From contig JAUCEF010000011.1 of assembly GCA_033558025.1 (NCBI GenBank), positions 496,001-560,000 on the forward strand: 64,000 nucleotides of DNA. The letters are read 5' to 3'. Position 1 is the first letter of the stretch; the number at the start of each line of letters is the position of its first letter. A program made the translations under genes and the position numbers. Under the pieces are notes generated by a model. It searched no databases. It was not told the DNA's origin and saw only the letters and a list, made by a program, of their open reading frames with translations. This document shows positions 38,614 through 51,200 of this stretch, one piece after another. The DNA comes from Phytophthora sp. 'mugwort'. Taxonomy: Eukaryota; Oomycota; Peronosporomycetes; Peronosporales; Peronosporaceae.

Positions 38614-39781
38614 ACCATGTCCTCTGCCCAAGACGTCTCGACCAAGGTCTCCATCGACAAGTTCAACGGAGACAACAACTACGCGACGTGGAACCGCTAC
38701 ATGCGTGGCGTGTTCCTGACCAAGTCGACGTGGCATGTGGTGAATCGGGAAACGTCTCCATCCTTTACGGACTCCCGGGCCAAGGACGAGTATGTCAAGT
38801 CGAGCAACATCGCTTTTGGACTGATGTGCTTCACATGGACGCCGACTACCATCATGTGGTCGATGAGTGCGAGGAAGCATGGATCGCGTGGACGCGCTTG
38901 AAGACGCTGTACGGTGGATCGCAGAAGGCTGGTCACATCTACCGGAAGCGACAGCTCTTCAGCATGGAGATGTCGGAAGGCGGCAATGTGTTGCATCATT
39001 GCAATGATGTCCTGAACATCAGCGCCAAGCTCAGTAGCATCGGCGCCAAGATGGAGGACGAGGACGTGGCGATCTGCTTGCTGCGCAGTCTCCCCAAGAG
39101 CTACGAGAACGTCGTACTGAACTTGGAGATGCGTAGCGCGGAGCTGAAGACGCAAGACGTCGTGAAGGTGCTCACGAACCAGCATATCAAGCGGCAGGGC
39201 GAGAAGACTCCGTCGGTGAAAACTGAAGACGCGGCCAAGGCGTTCAGTGCCGAGCGAGAATCTCGTCAGTGCACGTACTGCGGAAAAATGGGGCATGTCA
39301 TTGACAAGTGCAGGACCAAGCAGAAGGACGAGAACCGAGGGCCAAGACGCGGCGGCAACGGCCGTGGACGCGGGGCCAACAACATCCAGTGGAGAAACGA
39401 CGACTACGACTACGACCGTGTCGCGTTTGCGGTTTCGTTGGAATGCGGAAAATCGACGGGCAAGGATATGCCCGGGATGTGGGCGGTCAACAGCGGCGCA
39501 ACGCACCACATTTGCAATGACAAGACCAAGTTCGCCACGCTGAATGAGCAAGACGAAGGCGAACTATCGGTAGCAGACGGAAACAATGCCGAGATTAAGG
39601 GTGTGGGAACTATCATCGAACGAGTGGTTCTGCCCAACGGCGACGGGCGCGACATCGAAATCAAGGACGCGCTGTACGTGCCGAAGATGAACAAGATTCT
39701 GCTTTCGGTGCCGCAGATTAACAAGAGTGGCAAGTTTCAAGTGGTGTTCGACGGTGCGAGCATGCATGTCGCGCGGAAGGG
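38602..39781 (+). pseudogene. gag-pol: E14: family B gag and protease, 3'-truncated, frameshifted
   Basis: Gag, CCHC ([14 protein letters not shown]) and the first part of protease. It has an in-frame extra Asn codon near 38675 (GDNNYATW), a 1-nt deletion near 38826 that breaks gag, and the protease catalytic Asp changed to Asn (AVNSGATHH, codon 39489-39491, G to A). From the knuckle onward it resembles E11 ([21 protein letters not shown]), while the gag start resembles ordinary B2, so it is a mosaic. It ends at GAAGGG where the A element L14-E15 is inserted. Confidence 0.87.
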
Positions 39782-40093
39782 AAAAGGCTTGGTCACTTGA
39801 TGGCAAAATGCAAAGTGATTGATTTAGGTCCTTAGTTCGCAAACTCCTTGCTACATCTAAGCCTACAGTTCTACCTACTGGGTACACTCTACTGGATTCT
39901 CTACTGGATACTGAGTTACTTCTGCCAATCGCAGAGCGCCACGTAGAGCCCATCCTGTACCCACAATCTTGTACCCACGTGCATCGTAATCATCGTCCCG
40001 TGATCGCCGGAGTGATTGAGGTGCCACTGAGTGAAGGTCATACCGGTATCCTACCGGTATACAGCAGCTGCTCGAGGCGTCTCCTTGACAACA
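39782..40093 (-). repeat. L14: family A2 LTR (3' LTR of E15)
   Basis: 312 bp, minus orientation. The purine tract complement CTCCCACTC is at 40094-40102. It shares diagnostic variants with L17 (in LTR sense, ACAGGATGGGCTCTACG and GGCAGAAG). The left flank is E14. Confidence 0.9.
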
Positions 40094-43000
40094 CTCCCAC
40101 TCGACTCGATAGCCTTCGGTGCTTCGATGCCGAGCTTGCTCCGGAGACAGTCGAACTGCGCCGCTGGAATGGGCTTGGTCATCAGGTCCGCCAGCATGTC
40201 TTGCGTCGGACAGTACTCGAGCACCACTTCTCCGTCCTCGACCTTCTCGCGCACGAAGTGGTAGCGAATGTCGATGTGCTTGGTACGCTTGTGAAACTCG
40301 GGATTCTTGGCAAGCGCGATGGATCCTTGGTTGTCTTCGTAGATCTTGATCGCCTTGCCCTCTGTGGTTTCGCCTATCTCGCACAGAAACGCCTTGAGCC
40401 ACACAGCCTCCTGTGTTGCCTCCGATAGCGCCATGTACTCGGCTTCCGTCGACGATAGTGCCACCGTCCTCTGCTTCTTGCTGCGCCAGCTCACGCATCC
40501 ACCGCTCATTATGAACGCGTATCCGCTCGTGCTGCGGCGCGACTCCACATCACCCGCCCAGTCCGCATCCGAGTAGCCGCAGACGCCGTCTTGGTCCTTG
40601 GTGCGAAACTCGATGCCGTACGTCGCCGTGCCTTGGATGTAGCGGAGGACGCGTTTGAGTGCTTGCCAGTGCGTGGGGCATGGGTCTGCAGCGAACTGAC
40701 TCAGTGTGCCCACTGCCGCAGCCAGATCCGGTCGGGTGCCCACCATCAAGTACATGACGCAGCCCACGGCGTTCCGGTAAGGCACGCCTGCCATGGTGTC
40801 ATCATGCTTGCAACCGCCGTCGCACATAGCCTTGGTCAGCTTGAGTCCGGGGTCCTGCGGCGTTTTCACGGGCTTGCTGTTCTCCATGCTGAACTTGCTC
40901 AGGATGCTTCGCGCGAACTTGGTCTGCCGCATGGTCACCTCGCCAGCCTTGATGTCTTGCTTGATCTCCATTCCGAGAAAGTAGCTCAGCTCGCCTAGGT
41001 CCGTCATCTCGAACCGCTTGCTTAGTGCGCTCTTGGTCGCCTTGAGCATGTCGTCATCACTGCTCGCAATCACCAGGTCGTCCACGTACAGCACCACGAG
41101 CACCATGCTGTCGCCGTTGCGCTTGACGTAGACGCAGTGGTCGGTCTCGCACTTGTCGAAGTCCAGCTTGAGCATGAAGTCGTCGATGGTGTGGTTCCAC
41201 ATGCGCGGCGACTGCTTGAGACCGTAGAGCGCGCGCTTGAGCTTGCACACATGATCCGGGCGTCCTTCGCTTATGTATCCGTCCGGCTGCTGCATGTAGA
41301 TGTCTTCATCCAGGACGCCGTTAAGAAAGGCTGTCTTAACGTCCATCTGGTGCAGCTTGAGCCCGTACTTGGCAGCCATCGCTAGCACGATTCGGATGGA
41401 CGTGAACTTGGCCACGGGCGCGAAGGTCTCGTCGTAGTCGATGCCGTGCTTCTGCGAGAAGCCCTTAGCCACCAGGCGCGCCTTGTATCGTTCGATCTCG
41501 CCGGCTTGGTTCTCCTTCACGCGAAAGACCCATCGACAGCCGATGGCCTTGCGTCCCTTGGGCAGCGGTACCACGTCCCATGTGTCGTTCTTGCGCAGCG
41601 AGTCGTACTCCGAGTCGCAGGCCTCCTTCCATTTGCGTGCGTCGTTGGATTCCATCGCCGACTTGAACGTGGCCGGCATTTCTCCCACTGAATCCACGAC
41701 GTACGCCGCCTCGAAGCTCTTGTCGTTGTCTCGAGCCATGGCAGACATCTCATCCAGGCCTTGGCGTCGATTCTCTGACGCGTATCGCTTGGCACTCGGG
41801 GTCTCCACCGCTTCCTCCAGCGACTGTGTCCGCGGGTGTCTCTTGCTGCCGGGCAAGAATTCATCATCCCGCGCAGTCTCTTCATCTTCATCGTCCGATG
41901 CCGACTGTTCATCTTTGTCCGTGGTGCCTTCTTCCGCATCTTGAATGTCCACCAGCGCCTCCTTGGGTTTGTAGTCGCGTCTTCCACCGTCGAAGACGTC
42001 TTCCATGAACTGTGCATCGCGGCTCACCAGCACGCGACCACTCTCGATCTCCTCGAACCGATACGCTTTCTCGTGGTCCGAGTACCCCAGGAACCTGCAT
42101 CGCACCGATCGCGCATCCAGCTTGGTTCGCTTCTCATTCGCCACATGCACGTAGGCGTGGCAACCGAAGAATTTGAGGTTGGCCAGCAATGGTTTCTTGG
42201 CAGTCCACAGCTCGTACGGAGACTTATCGTTGTCAAGCGCATGTGTCGGACAGCGGTTGCGCAGGGACATAGCCGTCATGACTGCTTCGCCCCAGTATGC
42301 CTTGGACAGACTCGCGTGCTCCAGCATGCACCGCGCGCATTCAACTAGCGTCCGGTTCATGCGCTCCGCGATTCCGTTGAGCTGCGGCGTGTATGGCGGC
42401 GTGAACTTTTGCACGATGCCGCGCTTGCTGCAAAACTTGGCCATTTTGTCGGATTTGTACTCACCACCGTTGTCACTGCGAAGCTCCTTGACGCGCTTGC
42501 CGGTCTGTGTCTCCGCAAACGCCACAAAGTGCGCGAACTTGTCGGCCACCTCCCACTTGTTCTTTACCAGGTACACCACGCAGTAGCGCGACTTGTCGTC
42601 GATAAAGGTGACGAAGTAGCGCTTGCCGCCAAACGTCGGCGTGCGCATGGGCCCGCATACGTCACTGTACACTACCTCCAGTAGTTCATTGGCACGCTTG
42701 GGCGATGTCGATTCGAAACTCAATCGCGTCTGCTTGCCGAGCGCGCATCCGTCGCACGTCTCCCACTTGCTCGCGGACCCGAGGTCAATGCCGACGCTGA
42801 GCTTCTTCTTGACGATGGCGTCGAGCCCAGCGTGACCGATGTGGCCTAGTCGAAGGTGCCAGAGGTACGACTTGGTGTCCCCTTGGCTCCCGTTCGGACT
42901 CGCCGAATTCGCTTCGTCCAGGCGCACGGGCGTCATGCACAGCTTGAACAGCTTGCCGTCACGCGCACCTATCGTGCACTTCATCCCCTTCAGCGCGATG

Positions 43001-44180
43001 AAGCATCCGTCGCTGTCGAAGGTCACTGATCCGACGTCCTTGGTGAAGCGCCCGATCGAGAAGAGGTTGCGCGTTAGCTTGGGAATGTGCCACACGTTCG
43101 TGAGCACACCCTTCTTGATGCCACGAGGCGTCTTCATCTCCATCACAATGTCGCCGCTGCCGATCGCTTGAACCACACCGTCGTCTGCGAGACGCACGTC
43201 GACCGGAGTGAAGGCCTTGTCGTTTCTCATGAACTCCTTGGAGTGCGCCATGTGCTGCGTCGCACCCGAGTCGACCAGCCATGTGCCACTCGCCGACGCT
43301 GCCATGGCCGCATCGCCATCGCCGTCGACGAAGAAGAGATAGTCGCCGGAGTCGTCCTCACGCGCGACGTTGGCACGCTGCGAGCGCTGCCGTTCCGTGT
43401 TGTCATGGATCCGCGAGGGACACTCCGCGATCCAATGTCCATGCTTGCCGCAGTTGTGGCACGCACCGTTCTTCTTCGACGGTCGGCCCTTATGCTTGTT
43501 GTCCCTCATCATGAACGCCTGGCCAGGCGCGGCGCCATCTCCATCGCCACCCTGCTCTTTGCGCTTCATGTCTTCATGTAGCAGCCGAGACGTCACCAGC
43601 TCCCACGTCAGCGTGTCGGATCTTGACTCCAACGCCGTGATCAGGAACTGATACGACTCGCTCAGGCTCCCGAGAAGCGTGATCACCAAGTCGTCCTCGC
43701 TGACCGGAGCGCCGACCGCGTCGAGCTGTTCCGCCAGAGTCTTGAGCTTGTTGATGTGTTGAAGCACATCATCACCTTCCTCCATCATGAGCGTGAAGAA
43801 ACGCCGACGAAGAAAGAGCTTGTTGGCCAAACTCTTCTTCTCGAAGTGTCCTTCCAGTCTTGACCATGCATCATGCCCGCCACTCGCCGAGCGAACCAGC
43901 GGCAGCTGCGAATCCTCCATCACGAGACAGATGATCGCCAGCGCCTTGCGCGACTTCTTCCGAAAGAACGCTTGATCCGCCGCAGTCTGGCATGCTCCAG
44001 CTTCACTTCCCCACTTGTCACTTCCCACAGTTCGCGTTCCTCGAGCACCATCTGCATCTTGAACTTTCACGTGTGGAAGTTAGCTCCGTCGAATCTGTTG
44101 ATGCGGAAGGCAGAAGGCGGCGTGGCGTCCATGGCGAAGGCGTAGTCGGGGTCTTCAGAGAAGGCGGGGCTTGGGCTCAT
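40051..44180 (-). pseudogene. gag-pol: E15: full-length family A2 gag-pol with a gag stop and frameshift
   Basis: Complete-length A2 polyprotein gene, minus strand, PBS ATG at 44180, TAG at 40051-40053 inside L14. Gag has TGA at codon 38 (44067-44069), where E1, E3 and E4 have Trp, and a one-base deletion near 43991. From there the frame is open for over 1300 codons: CHNCGKHGHWIAEC, VDSGATQHMAHS, HHCC (HLRLGHIGHAG, CDGC), DDE core (LRSDNGGEYKS, NGIAERMNRT), RT (MDVKTAFLNG, YVDDLVIAS) and RNase H (GYSDADWAGD, YEDNQGSIAL). The codon-38 TGA is shared with E17. With E17 it forms a large inverted pair. Confidence 0.92.
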
Positions 44181-44184
44181 AACC
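44169..44184 (-). other. PBS of E15 overlapping the gag ATG
   Basis: Same 16-mer, minus strand, next to L15. Confidence 0.8.
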
Positions 44185-44538
44185 AAAAGGCTTGGTCACT
44201 TGATGGCAAAATGCAAAGTGATTGATTTAGGTCCTTAGTTCGCAAACTCCTTGCTACCTCTAAGCCTACAGTTCTACCTACTGGGTACACTCTACTGGAT
44301 TCTCTACTGGATACTGAGTTACTTCAGCCAATCAGGGAGTGCCACGTAGAGCCCACCATGTACCCACAATCTTGTACCCACCCATGGCGTAATCGTCCGT
44401 GGCGTAAACACCGTCTTATAAACACCGTGACGTAATCTTCGTCTCGTAATCACAGGATGATTGCGGTGCCACTGAGTGAAGGTCATACCGGTATCCTACC
44501 GGTATACAGCAGCTGGTCGAGATGTCTCCTTGACAACA
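44185..44538 (-). repeat. L15: family A1 LTR shared by E16 (3') and E15 (5')
   Basis: 354 bp, A1 type. The purine-tract complement of E16 is at 44539-44547. It is a type mismatch with L14 at the other end of E15. Confidence 0.88.
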
Positions 44539-47500
44539 CTCCCACTCGGCTCGACAGCCTTCAGCGCTTCGATGCCGAGTTTGCTCCGGAGCACACTGAA
44601 CTGCGTCGCAGAGATTGGCTTCGTCATGATGTCCGCCAGCATGTCGGTTGTCGAAACATACTGCAGCACCACTTGACCGTCTTCCACCTTCTCGCGCACG
44701 AAATGGTAGCGAATGTCGATGTGCTTGGTGCGCTTGTGGAATTCGGGATTCTTGGCCAACGCGATGGAGCCTTGGTTGTCCTCGTAGATCTTGATTGCTT
44801 CATCGCTTGTCATCTCGCCGAGCTCGCACAGGAACACCTTGAGCCACACCGCCTCTTGTGTCGCCTCCGATAGCGCCATGTACTCAGCTTCCGTCGAAGA
44901 CAGCGCCACTGTCCGCTGCTTCTTGCTCCTCCAGCTGATGCATCCGCCATTCATCATGAACGCGTAGCCACTTGTACTTCTTCTTGACTCGATGTCTCCA
45001 GCCCAGTCGGCATCTGAATAGCCTTGGGGTCCGTCGTCGCAGCTCGCTTGAAACTCGATGCCGTGCGTCTTCGTGCCTTGAATGTACCTGAAGACCCTCT
45101 TGAGCGCCTGCCAGTGTGTCGGACATGGGTCTGCTGCAAACTGGCTGAGAACTCCCACTGCTGTTGCGAGGTCCGGGCGTGTGCCTACCATGAGATACAT
45201 GAGGCATCCCACAGCGTTCCGGTATGGCACGTTTACCATGGTCTCGTCGTGCTTGCAGCCGCCCTCGCACATGGCCTTGGTCAGCTTGAGGCCCGGATCC
45301 TGTGGCGTCTTAACAGGGTTGCTCTTCTCCATGTTGAACTTCTCCAGAATGTCTTTCGCAAACTTGGTTTGCCGCATCGACACCTTCCTTGTCGTCATAT
45401 CTTGATCGATTTCCATGCCGAGGAAGTACTTGAGCTGGCCCAGGTCCGTCATCTCGAAACGGTCACTGAGCGCCTTCTTCGTCGACTTGAGCAGCTTGTC
45501 GTTGTTACTTGCGAGGATCAGGTCGTCGACATATAGCGCCACGAAGATCATGTCTTGGTCGTCACGCTTGGGGTAGATGCAGTGGTCGGACTCGCACTTC
45601 TTGAACCCTAACTTGAGCATGAGGTCGTCGATGGTCTTGTTCCACATCCGCGGCGACTGCTTCAAACCGTAAAGAGACCGCTTGAGCTGACAGACATAGT
45701 CCGGGTGCTTTTCATCGATGTAGCCGTCCGGCTGTGCCATGTAGATATCTTCGTCCAACGAACCATTCAGGAAGGCTATCTTGACATCCATCTGGTGCAC
45801 CATGAGATTGTACTTGGCCGCCAGACTGCGCAGGATCCTGATCGACGTGAACTTGGCCACTGGCGCGAAAGTCTCGTCGTAGTCGATGCCGTACTTCTGC
45901 GAAAATCCCTTGGCCACCAGTCGCGCCTTGAACCGTTCGATCTCTCCAGCCTGGTTCTCCTTCACACGGAACACCCATCGGTTGCCGATTGCCTTGCGTC
46001 CTTTGGGCAGCGGCACGAGGATCCACGTCTCGTTCTTGCGGAGCGACTCGACCTCCGAGTCACACGCCTCCTTCCACTTGACTGCGTCGCTGGATTCCAT
46101 CGCCGACTTGAACGTGGTCGGCATTTCTCCCACTGAATTCACGACGTATGCAGCTTCGAAGTCTTGACTTTCTTGAGCCGCAGCCGACATCTCGTCCAGA
46201 GTCAGGTGTCGACTCTGCCGCTTGGCACTTGGAACTTCCACAGCTTCTTCCAGCGACTGCGTCCGCGGGTGTCGCTTGCTGCCTGGTTCAAAACCTTCGT
46301 CCCGCGCTGCTTCTTCGTCTTCTTCTTCTTTGTCGTCTTCATCCGACTGCAACGAATCTTGATCTGTCGTCTCTTCATCTTGAATGACCACCACCTCCCT
46401 CTGATGGTAGTCACGTCTCCCACTGTCGAAGACGTCTTCCATAAACTGCGCGTCGCGGCTCACCAGCACGCGACCGCTCTTGATCTCTTCGAAACGGTAC
46501 GCTTTCTCATGCTCCGAGTATCCCAGGAACCGACAGCGCACCGACCGAGCGTCAAACTTGGTGCGCTTCTCCTTCGGCACGTGCACGTACGTGTGGCAAC
46601 CGAACACCTTGAGGTTCGCTAGCAGCGGTTTTTTGCCTGTCCAAACTTGGTGCGGCGACTTGTCGTGGTTGATGGCACGCGTCGGACACCGATTACGGAG
46701 GAACGTAGCTGTCACGACAGCTTCACCCTAATACGTCTTGGGCAATCCAGCATGTTCCAGCATGCAGCGCGCACACTCCACCAACGTCCGGTTCATGCGC
46801 TCGGCTACTCCATTCAGCTGAGGCGTGTATGGCGGCGTGAACTTCTGCATGATACCACGGTCCGCACAGAACTTGGCCATCTCACCCGAAGTGTACTCGC
46901 CGCCGTTGTCGCTCCGGAGTGTTTTCACGCGCTTGCCGGTCTGAGTTTCAGTAAACGCCACAAACTTAGCGAATTTGGCAGCCACCTCGGACTTGTTCCG
47001 CAGCAAGTACACCACACAGAAGTGCGACTTGTCGTCGATAAACGTGACGAAGTAGCGCTTGCCACCAACCGTTGGTGTCTGCATGGGGCCGCACACATCG
47101 CTGTGAACCATCTCCAGCACTTGCTTCGCACGGTTCGGCGACGACTTCATGTAGCTCACTCGCGTTTGTTTGCCGAGTGAGCATCCGTCACACAGCTCCC
47201 ACTGCTTCAGCGACGCCATGTCGATACGAACACCGTAGCCCTTCTTGACGATGGCGTCTAGACCGCCATGGCCGATGTGACCAAGTCGAAGGTGCCAGAG
47301 GTACGACGTGGTGTCCCCTTGGCGATCCTTCGAACTTGCCGCATTGGCCTCGTCAGGCATCATCGGAGTCATGCACAGCTTGAACAGTCCTTTGCCCTCA
47401 CGAGCGCCGAGCTTCCTCTTGAGACTCTTCGTTTCAGCGAAGCACCCGTCGCTCTCGAAGATAACTGGCCCGACGTCCTTGGTGAACCGACCAACCGAAA

Positions 47501-47964
47501 ACAGGTTGCGCGACAGCTTCGGAATGTGCCACACGTTCGTGAGTACACCCTTCTTCATGCCGCGCGGGGTCTTCATCGACATCACAATGTCGCCGGTCCC
47601 CATAGCCTGAACCACACCGTCGTCCGCGAGATGCACGTCCACCGGAGAGATCTTCTTGTAGTTCTTCATGTACTCCTTCGAGTACGTCATGTGCTGCGTC
47701 GCACCCGAGTCGACCAGCCACACTCCATTCGACTTGGAGGCACCCGTGTTACCACCAACCGAGAAGAGGAAGTCGCCAGAGTCATCTTCACTCTGCGCGA
47801 CATTCGCTCGTTGCGGCCTCTGCCGCTCCGCGTTCTCGCGGATTCGCACCGGACACTTGGCGATCCAATGTCCGTGCTCGCCACAGTAGTGACAGGCACT
47901 AGTCTTCTGCGCCTGCCGACCCTTGCGCTTGTTGTCGCTTGTCATGAACGCTTGACCTTGACCG
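44496..47964 (-). pseudogene. gag-pol: E16: family A1 CCHC to RNase H, 5'-truncated, one nonsense codon
   Basis: Minus-strand A1 polyprotein from just upstream of the CCHC knuckle (CHYCGEHGHWIAKC) to the stop at 44496-44498 in L15. The frame is open on both sides of a single TAG at 46728-46730, where siblings have the Trp of KTYWGEA, just after the integrase DDE region. Protease VDSGATQH, HHCC, DDE, RT (MDVKIAFLNG with T to I, YVDDLILAS) and RNase H motifs are readable. The first 230 or so gag codons are missing where L16 begins at GACCG. Confidence 0.9.
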
Positions 47965-48276
47965 TGTTGTCAAGGAGACGCCTCGAGCAGCTACTGTATA
48001 CCGGTAGGATACCGGTATGACCTTCACTCAGTGGCACCTCAATCACTCGGCGATTACGGGACGATGATTACGATGCACGTGGGTACAAGATTGTGGGTAC
48101 AAGATGGGCATCGACGTGGCGCTCTGCGATTGGCTGAAGTAACTCAGTATCCAGTAGAGAATCCAGTAGAGTGTACCCAGTAGGTAGAACTGTAGGCTTA
48201 GAGGTAGCAAGGAGTTTGCGAACTAAGGACCTAAATCAATCACTTTGCATTTTGCCATCAAGTGACCAAGCCTTTT
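47965..48276 (+). repeat. L16: family A2 LTR (5' LTR of E17)
   Basis: 312 bp. It differs from L17 at about seven positions; at the block reading ACAAGATGGGCATCGACG and GGCTGAAG it matches L1. Confidence 0.9.
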
Positions 48277-48292
48277 GGTTATGAGCCCAAGC
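48277..48292 (+). other. PBS of E17 overlapping the gag ATG
   Basis: Same 16-mer directly after L16; the ATG is at 48281-48283. Confidence 0.8.
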
Positions 48293-51200
48293 CCCGCCTT
48301 CTCTGAAGACCCCGACTACGCCTTCGCCATGGACGCCACGCCGCCTTCTGCCTTCCGCATCAACAGATTCGACGGAGCTAACTTCCACACGTGAAAGTTC
48401 AAGATGCAGATGGTGCTCGAGGAACGCGAACTGTGGGAAGTGACAAGTGGGGAAGTGAAGCTGGAGCACTGCCAGACTGCGGCGGATCAAGCGCTCTTTC
48501 GGAAGAAGTCGCGCAAGGCGCTGGCGATGATCTGTCTCGCGATGGAGGATTCGCAGCTGCCGCTGGTTCGCTCGGCGAGTGGCGGGCATGATGCATGGTC
48601 AAGACTGGAAGGACACTTCGAGAAGAAGAGTTTGGCCAACAAGCTCTTTCTTCGTCGGCGTTTCTTCACGCTCATGATGGAAGAAGGTGATGATGTGCTT
48701 CAACACATCAACAAGCTCAAGACTCTGGCGGAACAGCTCGACGCGGTCGGCGCTCCGGTCAGCGAGGACGACTTGGTGATCACGCTTCTCGGGAGCCTGA
48801 GCGAGTCGTATCAGTTCCTGATCACGGCGTTGGAGTCAAGATCCGACACGCTGACGTGGGAGCTGGTGACGTCTCGGCTGCTACATGAAGACATGAAGCG
48901 CAAGGAGCAGGGTGGCGATGGAGATGGCGCCGCGCCTGGCCAGGCGTTCATGATGAGGGACAACAAGCATAAGGGCCGACCGTCGAAGAAGAACGGTGCG
49001 TGCCACAACTGCGGCAAGCATGGACATTGGATCGCGGAGTGTCCCTCGCGGATCCATGACAACACGGAACGGCAGCGCTCGCAGCGTGCCAACGTCGCGC
49101 GTGAGGACGACTCCGGCGACTATCTCTTCTTCGTCGACGGCGATGGCGATGCGGCCATGGCAGCGTCGGCGAGTGGCACATGGCTGGTCGACTCGGGTGC
49201 GACGCAGCACATGGCGCACTCCAAGGAGTTCATGAGAAACGACAAGGCCTTCACTCCGGTCGACGTGCGTCACGCAGACGACGGTGTGGTTCAAGCGATC
49301 GGCAGCGGCGACATTGTGATGGAGATGAAGACGCCTCGTGGCATCAAGAAGGGTGTGCTCACGAACGTGTGGCACATTCCCAAGCTAACGCGCAACCTCT
49401 TCTCGATCGGGCGCTTCACCAAGGACGTCGGATCAGTGACCTTCGACAGCGACGGATGCTTCATCGCGCTGAAGGGGATGAAGTGCACGATAGGTGCGCG
49501 TGACGGCAAGCTGTTCAAGCTGTGCATGACGCCCGTGCGCCTGGACGAAGCGAATTCGGCGAGTCCGAACGGGAGCCAAGGGGACACCAAGTCGTACCTC
49601 TGGCACCTTCGACTAGGCCACATCGGTCACGCTGGGCTCGACGCCATCGTCAAGAAGAAGCTCAGCGTCGGCATTGACCTCGGGTCCGCGAGCAAGTGGG
49701 AGACGTGCGACGGATGCGCGCTCGGCAAGCAGACGCGATTGAGTTTCGAATCGACATCGCCCAAGCGTGCCAATGAACTACTGGAGGTAGTGTACAGTGA
49801 CGTATGCGGGCCCATGCGCACGCCGACGTTTGGCGGCAAGCGCTACTTCGTCACCTTTATCGACGACAAGTCGCGCTACTGCGTGGTGTACCTGGTAAAG
49901 AACAAGTGGGAGGTGGCCGACAAGTTCGCGCACTTTGTGGCGTTTGCGGAGACACAGACCGGCAAGCGCGTCAAGGAGCTTCGCAGTGACAACGGTGGTG
50001 AGTACAAATCCGACAAAATGGCCAAGTTTTGCAGCAAGCGCGGCATCGTGCAAAAGTTCACGCCGCCATACACGCCGCAGCTCAACGGAATCGCGGAGCG
50101 CATGAACCGGACGCTAGTTGAATGCGCGCGGTGCATGCTGGAGCACGCGAGTCTGTCCAAGGCATACTGGGGCGAAGCAGTCATGACGGCTATGTCCCTG
50201 CGCAACCGCTGTCCGACACATGCGCTTGACAACGATAAGTCTCCGTACGAGCTGTGGACTGCCAAGAAACCATTGCTGGCCAACCTCAAATTCTTCGGTT
50301 GCCACGCCTACGTGCATGTGGCGAAAGAGAAGCGAACCAAGCTGGATGCGCGATCGGTGCGATGCAGGTTCCTGGGGTACTCGGACCACGAGAAAGCGTA
50401 TCGGTTCGAGGAGATCGAGAGTGGTCGCGTGCTGGTGAGCCGCGATGCACAGTTCATGGAAGACGTCTTCGACGGTGGAAGACGCGACTACAAACCCAAG
50501 GAGGCGCTGGTGGACATTCAAGATGCGGAAGAAGGCACCACGGACAAAGATGAACAGTCGGCATCGGACGATGAAGATGAAGAGACTGCGCGGGATGATG
50601 AATTCTTGCCCGGCAGCAAGAGACACCCGCGGACACAGTCGCTGGAGGAAGCGGTGGAGACCCCGAGTGCCAAGCGATACGCGTCAGAGAATCGACGCCA
50701 AGGCCTGGATGAGATGTCTGCCATGGCTCGAGACAACGACAAGAGCTTCGAGGCGGCGTACGTCGTGGATTCAGTGGGAGAAATGCCGGCCACGTTCAAG
50801 TCGGCGATGGAATCCAACGACGCACGCAAATGGAAGGAGGCCTGCGACTCGGAGTACGACTCGCTGCGCAAGAACGACACATGGGACGTGGTACCGCTGC
50901 CCAAGGGACGCAAGGCCATCGGCTGTCGATGGGTCTTTCGCGTGAAGGAGAACCAAGCCGGCGAGATCGAACGATACAAGGCGCGCCTGGTGGCTAAGGG
51001 CTTCTCGCAGAAGCACGGCATCGACTACGACGAGACCTTCGCGCCCGTGGCCAAGTTCACGTCCATCCGAATCGTGCTAGCGATGGCTGCCAAGTACGGG
51101 CTCAAGCTGCACCAGATGGACGTTAAGACAGCCTTTCTTAACGGCGTCCTGGATGAAGACATTTACATGCAGCAGCCGGACGGATACATAAGCGAAGGAC

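Larger units (their letters stand above)
39782..47964 (-). mobile_element. Minus-strand family A tandem L14-E15-L15-E16
   Basis: E15 (A2) and E16 (A1) lie head to tail and share L15. L15 is A1 in type and length, so the 5' LTR of E15 does not match its 3' LTR L14. That is expected if an A1 and an A2 element recombined through their LTRs. E16 is cut at its 5' end by L16. Confidence 0.8.
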
